This document shows, piece after piece, positions 1-6,380 of a stretch of 6,380 nt of DNA. A program made the translations under genes and the position numbers. Below the pieces are notes generated by a model, which saw nothing but the letters and a program-made list of their open reading frames with translations, did no database searches and was not told the DNA's origin. Origin of the DNA: an uncultured Prevotella sp. (GTDB lineage Bacteria; Bacteroidota; Bacteroidia; Bacteroidales; Bacteroidaceae); NCBI GenBank assembly GCA_900553285.1, contig USCX01000075.1:1-6380 (forward strand), given 5' to 3'. The stretch's first letter is position 1. Each line of letters begins with the position of its first letter.

Positions 1-417
1 AAGCCGGTCAATCTCCTCTCTGATGGCATCGAGACGCAGTGTGTTCTTCAATTGGAAAGGGCGCTTCGTGTCGGTCTCGCGGCCCCCGTAATGCTCGGAA
101 AACCACCCGTATCTCCCCTCCAAGCCATTCAAGTAGTCAAGAAGCTCCTGATAATGCGAAAGAGGCTTGCGCGACAGCAGATAGCAGTGGGCAAAGACAT
201 CGGACCATACCGAGATGTCGTTGGCCGTCACTTCGTACCCCTCCTGGTAGAGACACTGGGCCACGCGAGTGGTTCCGGAAAATCCGTCGAGCACGCGGCG
301 AACGCCCCTCACCGAGCGGATTTTCTCGGTGATGAACGGCAGGATTTTCAGTTTCGACCCTGTGTACTTGATGCCCTCCGTCTGGATGTCCCCCATGGCG
401 GTTCGCCCTTTTGTCAT
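1..417 (-). CDS. DNA adenine methyltransferase, D12-class-like, partial (N-terminal 139 residues)
   Basis: Probable N6-adenine DNA methyltransferase, the modification partner of the adjacent endonuclease gene. It would transfer methyl from S-adenosylmethionine to adenine in the recognition site and so protect host DNA. The start at 417 overlaps the endonuclease stop codon (ATGA), which implies translational coupling; Met8 is an alternative start. The N-terminus has KYTGSK (residues 17-22), the typical opening of D12-class enzymes. Residues 43-53, LDGFSGTTRVA, match the SAM-binding motif I, although FSGTT departs from the usual FxGxG. TANDIS (64-69) fits the acidic end of the second strand. 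KRPFQLKNTLRLDAIREEID (119-138) is a well-formed segment but was not assigned to a domain. The catalytic DPPY-type motif and target recognition region lie beyond the left edge, so specificity and intactness cannot be judged. No frameshift is seen in the visible part. Confidence 0.82.
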   Translation of the reverse strand, partial: MTKGRTAMGDIQTEGIKYTGSKLKILPFITEKIRSVRGVRRVLDGFSGTTRVAQCLYQEGYEVTANDISVWSDVFAHCYLLSRKPLSHYQELLDYLNGLEGRYGWFSEHYGGRETDTKRPFQLKNTLRLDAIREEIDRL

Positions 418-1288
418 GGCTGCCTGCCGGTTTTCAGACTGTCGATGTCGTGCTGGAACAGTTCGTTAGCCTGACCATGCGCGGCCTCTGAGGCATTCAG
501 TGCCAGACCGAGAAGTTTCACCAAGGTGTGGTTTTGCTTATAATCAACCCATCCGGTCAGTGTGTCAAAGTAAGCAGAAGCATGGGCTGTATGTGTCCAC
601 AATCCCCGTTGGAGGGCGTTGGCGTCTACGCCGCCATAGCGCACCTCGCAGATGTAGTTGTCCTCCCTGTCAAGGAACATGAAAATGGGATGTTTCCGCC
701 CTTTTTCCTTCACGACGCCTTGCCCCGGCCCGTAGCGCTCGCCTTTGCCTACGAACACTATCTTGGCCGTTTCTGAAACTGCCTTCTCAAAATCAAAGAC
801 CATGATGTTGCATTGTCTCCGCCTCTCCCGGTAGATGAGCGGGAGTATGTTGATTTTCCCGAACTCCTCAAATTCGGGCAAGGCGAAGAGACGGGAAACC
901 TGTGTGCGGTCGTTCGTCCCATTGGGTATCTCCCGGATGAGCGCACCGTACAACTTGCGTTCCTTGTCGGTCGAGAGTTGTAAAGGTCCGTCGCCATAAG
1001 CTTTCAGACTGACGGGTATGGTTTTATTCCCGCCCATTTCGGGGATGATAACAATGTCCTCCTCATGTTTCTTCGCCCGAAAGAGTTCCTTCCCGACATG
1101 TTCGCAACGGTAATCGTACATGAACTGATTGATGAACTCAGCGATGCCGATTTCTGCCAGGTGCCATGTGTTTTGTTCCCTACCAGCCGCATTGTGAAGA
1201 TGTTCGACAGGGTGTTCTTCACTATGCGCTGGTTTTTCCAGTTGAGCAGTTTGAACCGGTTGCAGAACTCCTTAAAACTATTATCCAT
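414..1288 (-). pseudogene. Type II restriction endonuclease-like gene, frameshifted near 1196
   Basis: Reading from the ATG at 1288 gives a plausible N-terminus (MDNSFKEFCNRFKLLNWKNQ) for about 30 residues. That frame then turns into low-quality sequence and stops at 1004. A second frame, open to the stop at 414, picks up at about 1196 with HNAAGREQNTWHLAEIG and continues smoothly through the Met at 1121. One missing base at about 1196-1197 explains both; restored, the protein would be about 291 residues. The role as restriction enzyme is inferred from the overlapping adenine methyltransferase gene and from a PD-(D/E)xK-like pattern: EED at restored residues 76-78, then PVSLKAYGDG with S94-L95-K96, where S replaces the usual D/E. 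The family and cut site are not recognised. The shift may be a real inactivating mutation or a sequencing error. A remnant starting at Met57 could be translated but would lack the N-terminus. Confidence 0.72.
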
Positions 1289-1297
1289 ATCGCGATA
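1288..1297. repeat. 10-bp perfect palindrome at the endonuclease start
   Basis: TATCGCGATA is perfectly self-complementary and its outer base is the first base of the endonuclease start codon on the minus strand. It sits in the 60-base, AT-richer gap between the permease stop and the endonuclease start. Such a site could bind a dimeric regulator or methyltransferase, but a 10-base palindrome can arise by chance, and no control-protein gene is visible in the window. Confidence 0.3.
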
Positions 1298-1348
1298 AAT
1301 AAAATTGGGCTTCCTGTGTTTTATGCTTCACCGTTGTCCGCCCCTCCG

Positions 1349-2575
1349 TCAAAGCAGGCGGCGCGTGAGGCGGCGCACGGGATACCAGATGGCCACGAAG
1401 CTGACGAGGGCGACGGTCAGGAACACGGCGGCCACGTCGAATGCGTGCACGCTGACGGGGTAGGCGTCGATGATGAAGTTGCCCGACGATTCGCCCAGCT
1501 TCAACCAGCCGAAGTGTTCCTGCGCCAGGCACAACGCGAGCCCCAGGACGATGCCCACGAGAGCCCCCACGGTCGAGATAAGCCAGCCCTCGAAAAGGAA
1601 AATACGCTCGATGAGCCTGTCGTCTGCGCCGAGATGGCGCAGCGTGCCGATGTCCTGTTTCTTGTCGATGATGAGCATCGAGATGGAGCCGATGATGTTG
1701 AAGCAGGCAACGAGAAGGATGAACGTAAGGAAGATGTAGGCTATCATCTTCTCTATGTTCATGATGTGGAACACGTCCTCCTGTTGGTCGTAACGGTCTT
1801 TTACGACAAAGCGGTCGCCGAGTGTGCGCTGCAATCGCTCCTTGACGGTTCCGACGTCGGCGCCTTCGGCCAATTTGAGTTCGAGGGAAGTGATTTCGCC
1901 CGGGCGGTCGAAGAGACGGCGGGCCATGCCGATGGGGCAAAGCAGGAGATTGTCGTCATACTTGCGCTGACGGACGGAAAAGACAAGGCCGGAGGAATAG
2001 AGCTCGTCGGCGTTGAAACTTTCTGCCGGGTTGGTCATGTTGACGCGTTCGCCCTTGCGGGGAGCGCAGACCGTGATGGCTCCTTCGTAACGGTATCCGC
2101 AGCCCAACTGCATGGCCAGCCCGATGCCCGGAACGGCATAATTGAGGTCGGCGGCATGGAGTTGGAAGGTTCCCTCGCCGTAAAGGATGTCCTTCAGGTC
2201 GGTACAGCGCACGAAGTTGTCGTCGACGCCTTTGAGGGTCACGACGGCCTGGCGGCCGCGGAAGAGGGCCAGCGCCTGGTCCTCCATGACTTCTGTGACG
2301 ACCGCCACGTCGGCGTCGCTCCTCACGCCGGAGAGTGCGGCGTCGTCCGCCCGGACGGGCGCTCCCGACGCGGTCACCACTTCAAGTTGGGGATCGAACG
2401 ACGTGAAAAGCTGCGCCACGAGGTCGCGGAAGCCGTTGAAGACCGACAGCGTGCACACCAAGGCCAGCGCGGCCACCGCCACGCCCACCACCGAGATGCC
2501 CGAGATGATGTTGATGACGTGATGGCTTTTCCTGGAGAAGAGATAGCGCCGCGCGATGTAGAAAGCAACGTTCAT
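1349..2575 (-). CDS. FtsX-like ABC transporter permease, LolC/LolE type
   Basis: Inner-membrane permease of 408 residues in the MacB/LolC/LolE superfamily. In proteobacteria such proteins, with the ATPase LolD, extract lipoproteins from the inner membrane for transfer to the outer membrane. The layout is classical: a cytoplasmic start (MNVAFYIARRYLFSRKSHHV), a first membrane helix at about 21-45, a large periplasmic domain at about 46-275, then three helices at about 277-302, 331-352 and 379-399. The loop after helix 2 reads IDKKQDIGTLRHLGA (303-317), the conserved ATPase-coupling segment of this family. The length matches the family. The start lies one base after the rbfA stop, which supports co-transcription. 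No ATPase gene is next to it, so the partner must be encoded elsewhere. Homologues are commonly annotated as lipoprotein-releasing permeases in Bacteroidota, but substrate and LolC-versus-LolE identity are inference. Confidence 0.9.
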   Translation of the reverse strand: MNVAFYIARRYLFSRKSHHVINIISGISVVGVAVAALALVCTLSVFNGFRDLVAQLFTSFDPQLEVVTASGAPVRADDAALSGVRSDADVAVVTEVMEDQALALFRGRQAVVTLKGVDDNFVRCTDLKDILYGEGTFQLHAADLNYAVPGIGLAMQLGCGYRYEGAITVCAPRKGERVNMTNPAESFNADELYSSGLVFSVRQRKYDDNLLLCPIGMARRLFDRPGEITSLELKLAEGADVGTVKERLQRTLGDRFVVKDRYDQQEDVFHIMNIEKMIAYIFLTFILLVACFNIIGSISMLIIDKKQDIGTLRHLGADDRLIERIFLFEGWLISTVGALVGIVLGLALCLAQEHFGWLKLGESSGNFIIDAYPVSVHAFDVAAVFLTVALVSFVAIWYPVRRLTRRLL

Positions 2576-2576
2576 C

Positions 2577-2912
2577 TCACCCTTTCAGCAGTTCGTCGAT
2601 GTGCTCTATGTAGTCCAGAGAGTCGTCTACGAAGAAACGGAGCTCCGGGATGATGCGCAGTTGGAAGCGCAGGCGCTTGCCGAGTTCGTAGCGGACGCTC
2701 TTGACGTTGCGGTTGATGTTGTCGACGACGTCTTTGCTCTTTTCCGAAGGGAATACGCTCAAATAGGCACGGCAGACGCTCAAGTCCGGACTGATGCGGA
2801 CGGCACTGACCGAAACGAGCATCCCGTGCGTGGCCTGCGTCTGGTGCTGGAACATGTCTGCAAGCTCTTTCTGGATAAGTCTTGATATTTTCTGTTGGCG
2901 TGTTGTTTCCAT
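2577..2912 (-). CDS. rbfA: Ribosome-binding factor A
   Basis: Small KH-fold protein of 111 residues that binds the immature 30S subunit and helps late 16S rRNA processing at the 5' end; in E. coli it is needed for cold adaptation. Visible hallmarks are the N-terminal helix with QQKISRLIQKELADMF (6-21), the strand pair VSVSAVRISPDLSVCRAYLSVF around 33-54, and the C-terminal block RYELGKRLRFQLRIIPELRF (74-93), followed by FVDDSLDYIEHIDELL. Arg and Pro-Glu-Leu in that block are typical of the family. The length is close to the usual 110-135. It follows the O-methyltransferase gene by 36 bases and precedes the permease by one base, so it is inside the operon. The start at 2912 gives the expected N-terminus. 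Confidence 0.95.
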   Translation of the reverse strand: METTRQQKISRLIQKELADMFQHQTQATHGMLVSVSAVRISPDLSVCRAYLSVFPSEKSKDVVDNINRNVKSVRYELGKRLRFQLRIIPELRFFVDDSLDYIEHIDELLKG

Positions 2913-2928
2913 GTTTGTCGGTATATAG

Positions 2929-2943
2929 GCTGCCTGGGGCAGC
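2929..2943 (-). other. Small perfect hairpin between the O-methyltransferase gene and rbfA
   Basis: GCTGCC and GGCAGC are separated by three bases and form a perfect 6-bp GC-rich stem in the minus-strand transcript, ending 16 bases before the rbfA start codon. No T-run follows on the transcribed side (the next bases are CTATATACC), so it is not a standard intrinsic terminator. It could stabilise or process the message, or modulate rbfA translation; it may also be incidental. Confidence 0.35.
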
Positions 2944-2948
2944 GCGGA

Positions 2949-3605
2949 TTATTCTGAGGAGGCGGGGGACGCGCCGAGATGGTGGATGAGGGTCAGGCCG
3001 TCGCGGAGCGGGAGGACGACACACTCCACCTCGGGGTCGGCCACGACAAGGTCGTTGAACCGGCGGATGCCTACGGTCTGCGCGTCGCGGTCGTAGGCCG
3101 GGTCGACAACGTGCCCGTCCCACAGGGTATTGTCGGCCACGATGTAACCGCCCGGACGCAGGCAGCGCTTGGCCATGGCGTAATAAGCGGCATACTGGCG
3201 CTTGTCGCCGTCGAGGAACACGAAATCGAAGTCAAGGCCCGATTCCGGCACGAGAGCGAGGGCGTCGCCGATGACGAAGTGTATGCGCCGGCCGTAAGGG
3301 GAGGCGTCGAAGGCACGACGGGCAAAGTCTTCCATCTCGTCGTTCACCTCGAAGGTATACAGTTCGCCGCCGGGCGGGAGGGCGGCGGCCATGGCCAAGG
3401 CCGAGTAGCCGGAGAAGGTACCCACTTCGAGGATACGGCGCGGGCGCACCATCCCGACCCACATGCGGAGCAACTGCCCCTGGACATGGCCCGAGGCCAT
3501 GCGTCCCCGCACGAGCTGGGTGTTCGTGGCGCGCCAAAGGCGGTAAAGCTCTTCGCGTTCGGGTGTCGTGTGGGCCCGGATGTAGTCGTCGAGGGCGTCG
3601 TCCAT
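2949..3605 (-). CDS. Class I SAM-dependent O-methyltransferase (catechol/caffeoyl-CoA type)
   Basis: Cytosolic methyltransferase of 218 residues in the cation-dependent O-methyltransferase family (related to catechol and caffeoyl-CoA O-methyltransferases). Motif I, ILEVGTFSGYSALAMA, lies at 58-73 and binds SAM; YTFEVNDE (83-90) is the acidic ribose-binding loop. VIGDAL (111-116) and FVFLDGDK (128-135) follow. VADNTLWDGHV (156-166) has the Asp-Asn pair which, with Asp132, forms the usual divalent-metal site. The start at 3605 (MDDALDDYIRAH) is chosen because it lies seven bases after the pyk stop. The upstream in-frame ATG at 3647 would overlap pyk by about 35 bases and add 14 basic residues not typical of the family. 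The natural substrate of the bacterial members is mostly unknown and cannot be read here. Its position between pyk and rbfA gives no clear functional hint. Confidence 0.9.
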   Translation of the reverse strand: MDDALDDYIRAHTTPEREELYRLWRATNTQLVRGRMASGHVQGQLLRMWVGMVRPRRILEVGTFSGYSALAMAAALPPGGELYTFEVNDEMEDFARRAFDASPYGRRIHFVIGDALALVPESGLDFDFVFLDGDKRQYAAYYAMAKRCLRPGGYIVADNTLWDGHVVDPAYDRDAQTVGIRRFNDLVVADPEVECVVLPLRDGLTLIHHLGASPASSE

Positions 3606-3612
3606 GTGCCGG

Positions 3613-5044
<1,432 letters not shown>

Positions 5045-5052
<8 letters not shown>

Positions 5053-5506
5053 GGGTCAGTGAGTTGGAATTACAGTCAGTATCGTCCGGACCGAGCAAGG
5101 CTTCCACAGCCAGCCGGTAAGAATCGAGGCCGAAGCCGCAGACCACGCCGCGACAGGCGGCCGCTATGAGCGAGCGGTGGCGGAAGGCCTCACGCGTGTG
5201 CACGTTGGAGATATGCACCTCGACCACGGGAGCCGGGATGCTCCGGATGGCGTCATGCAGCGCCACCGACGTGTGGGTGTAGGCCCCCGCGTTGAGCACC
5301 ACGCCGTCGACGCCGAAGCCCACCTCCTGCAACTTGTCAATGAGCTGCCCCTCAACGTTGCTCTGGTAATAGCCGAGCTCCACGCCGGCATAACGGCCGC
5401 GCAACGACGCCAGGCAGGCCTCCATCGTCCCCTTGCCGTAGATGCCGGGTTCACGGCGGCCAAGCAGGTTCAGGTTGGGGCCGTTGATAATCATTATTCG
5501 TTTCAT
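5045..5506 (-). CDS. aroQ: Type II 3-dehydroquinate dehydratase
   Basis: Dehydrates 3-dehydroquinate to 3-dehydroshikimate, the third step of the shikimate pathway to aromatic amino acids. The 153 residues fit the small type II dodecameric enzyme. The N-terminus INGPNLNLLGRREPGIYG (7-24) holds the active-site lid, with Arg18 and Tyr23 aligning to catalytic Arg19 and Tyr24 of the Mycobacterium tuberculosis enzyme. SNVEGQLID (49-57), LNAGAYTHTSVALHDAI (71-87), EVHISNVHTRE (96-106, with His98) and CGFGLDSY (123-130) complete the substrate pocket. The start at 5506 is chosen because the family begins just before the INGPNLNLLG block; the same frame is open upstream to an ATG at 5653, but that region contains the promoter and lacks family similarity. 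It is first in the minus-strand operon, and its last codons overlap the pyk start. Confidence 0.96.
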
Positions 5507-5532
5507 GGGAATAAGTCTTTTCGGGATTTTCC

Positions 5533-5540
5533 TTACATTT
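5533..5540 (+). promoter_or_regulatory. Possible -7 element for the recombinase gene
   Basis: TACATTTG matches TAnnTTTG exactly on the plus strand, 84 bases before the recombinase start codon. No TTTG lies at the expected distance upstream, so the promoter is weaker on paper than the opposing one. Transcription would begin near 5547, about where the minus-strand promoter is also expected to start. Confidence 0.4.
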
Positions 5541-5553
5541 GCATCCCGCCCTG

Positions 5554-5584
5554 CAAAGATAGGCAAAAAGGCAGACATCACAAA
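5554..5584 (-). promoter_or_regulatory. Bacteroidota-type promoter for the aroQ-pyk operon
   Basis: On the minus strand a TTTG (-33 element, 5584-5581) is followed after 19 bases by TATCTTTG (5561-5554), an exact match to the -7 consensus TAnnTTTG of the primary sigma factor in Bacteroidota. A start near 5547 would leave a leader of about 40 bases that is A-rich and has no strong Shine-Dalgarno sequence, as is common in this phylum. The start point itself is inferred. Confidence 0.72.
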
Positions 5585-5624
5585 GGTTGGCCTCAGCCGG
5601 AAAACCACCGTGGCGGGAAACCGC

Positions 5625-6380
5625 ATGGAACCGTTTCTGAAACGCAACATCATATCCGGCTACCGCGCCTACCTGATGATGGAAATGGGCCTCGCGCCCA
5701 ACACCCGCGAAGCCTACTGGCACGACCTCGAGAAGTATCTCGGCTACCTCGGCTCGGAGCACCTCGACCCCTTGGCCGTGACCCTCGACGACCTCCACCG
5801 CTTCACGTGGGCCCTGACCGACGTGGGCATCTCGCTGCGCTCCGTGGCGCGCATCCTCTCGGGCGTCCGCGCCTTCTACCGCTACCTCGTCATCGACGGC
5901 TACATCGACACCGACCCCACCCGCCTGCTCCAAGTGCCCAAATCGGGCAAGCACCTTCCCACCATCCTGACGCTCGACGAAATAGGCCGCCTCATCGACA
6001 GCATCGACCTCGGCGAGCGCGAAGGCCTCCGCAACCGCGCCCTCATCGAGACCCTCTACGGCTGCGGCATGCGCGTCAGCGAAATCTGCAACCTCCGCCT
6101 GAGCGACATCCACTTCGACGAGGGCTTCATACGCATCGTCGGGAAAGGCAACAAAGAGCGCCTCGTCCCGCTCCCGCCCCGCGTCGACGACGAGATACGG
6201 CGCTGGCTCGCCGACCGCGAGCGCATCGACATCCGCCCGGGAGAGGGCGACTTCGTCTTTGTCTCCTTCCGCCGCGGCCGACGCCTGTCGCGCATCACCG
6301 TGTTCCACGTCATCAAGGTGCAGGCCGCCCTGGCCGGCATCACCAAGACCATCAGCCCGCACACCTTCCGCCACACCTTT
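5625..6380 (+). CDS. xerD: Tyrosine recombinase, XerC/XerD type, partial (first 252 residues)
   Basis: Site-specific tyrosine recombinase, probably the XerD-like subunit that resolves chromosome dimers at dif near the division septum. The N-terminal SAM-like DNA-binding domain spans about 5-95, with YRAYLMMEMGLAPNTREAYW (13-32) and an RILSGVRAFYRYL stretch near 76-88. The catalytic domain begins around 110 with LPTILTLDEIGRLI. Catalytic residues visible are Arg150 in YGCGMRVSEICNLRL, Lys174 in GKGNKERLVP, and His246/Arg249 in SPHTFRHTF. The last His/Trp and the nucleophilic Tyr lie past the right edge. The ATG at 5625 gives the expected N-terminal length; the frame stays open upstream but without an ATG close by. 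It diverges from aroQ. XerD rather than XerC is favoured by general resemblance only; mobile-element integrases are less likely because nothing else mobile is nearby. Confidence 0.9.
   Translation, partial: MEPFLKRNIISGYRAYLMMEMGLAPNTREAYWHDLEKYLGYLGSEHLDPLAVTLDDLHRFTWALTDVGISLRSVARILSGVRAFYRYLVIDGYIDTDPTRLLQVPKSGKHLPTILTLDEIGRLIDSIDLGEREGLRNRALIETLYGCGMRVSEICNLRLSDIHFDEGFIRIVGKGNKERLVPLPPRVDDEIRRWLADRERIDIRPGEGDFVFVSFRRGRRLSRITVFHVIKVQAALAGITKTISPHTFRHTF

Noticed and set aside
1190..1201. Programmed ribosomal frameshift in the endonuclease gene
   Set aside because: The sequence at the joint has no X-XXY-YYZ slippery heptamer or homopolymer run and no obvious stimulatory stem, so mutation or sequencing error is simpler.
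1289..1348. Terminator or promoter between the permease and the endonuclease
   Set aside because: No stem followed by a T-run and no TTTG/TAnnTTTG pair with suitable spacing is visible.
1166..2653. 495-residue open frame on the plus strand
   Set aside because: It lies antisense to the permease gene, and its protein is rich in His, Asp, Glu, Val and Ala, as expected for the reverse complement of a GC-rich gene. The minus-strand permease has clear family motifs.
5451..6374. 307-residue open frame on the minus strand
   Set aside because: It is antisense to the recombinase gene, whose plus-strand frame has Arg150, Lys174, His246 and Arg249 in place.

Overview
The window looks like chromosomal DNA of a fairly GC-rich member of the Bacteroidota, probably Bacteroidales. 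The gene content and order (xerD diverging from aroQ, then pyk, a class I O-methyltransferase, rbfA and a LolC/LolE-type permease) fit that group. So do the protein sequences, and the promoter upstream of aroQ matches the Bacteroidota pattern TTTG-N19-TAnnTTTG. Genus cannot be fixed by reading alone.

Layout. Positions 1-1288 (minus strand) hold a type II restriction-modification-like pair. A putative endonuclease gene comes first; its stop codon overlaps the start of a D12-class-like adenine methyltransferase gene that runs off the left edge. The endonuclease gene carries an apparent single-base frameshift near 1196 and is annotated as broken. This segment is less GC-rich than the rest by hand counts of single lines (about 35-48% versus about 62%), which suggests an acquired module. 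Positions 1349-5506 (minus strand, read right to left) form one compact run: aroQ, pyk, O-methyltransferase, rbfA, permease. Spacings are an 8-base overlap, then 7, 36 and 1 bases. Positions 5507-5624 are a short divergent regulatory region. From 5625 to the right edge (plus strand) lies the 5' part of a XerC/XerD-type tyrosine recombinase gene.

Functionally the minus-strand run mixes core metabolism (3-dehydroquinase of the shikimate pathway; pyruvate kinase), ribosome maturation (RbfA), a soluble methyltransferase of unknown substrate, and an inner-membrane permease of the lipoprotein-sorting type. It looks like a housekeeping operon with the restriction-modification pair attached to its 3' end. 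The point most worth a second look is that pair: an unfamiliar endonuclease with an S-x-K variant active-site motif, apparently inactivated, next to a methyltransferase whose visible part is open. No wholly new system is evident; the rest of the window is ordinary.
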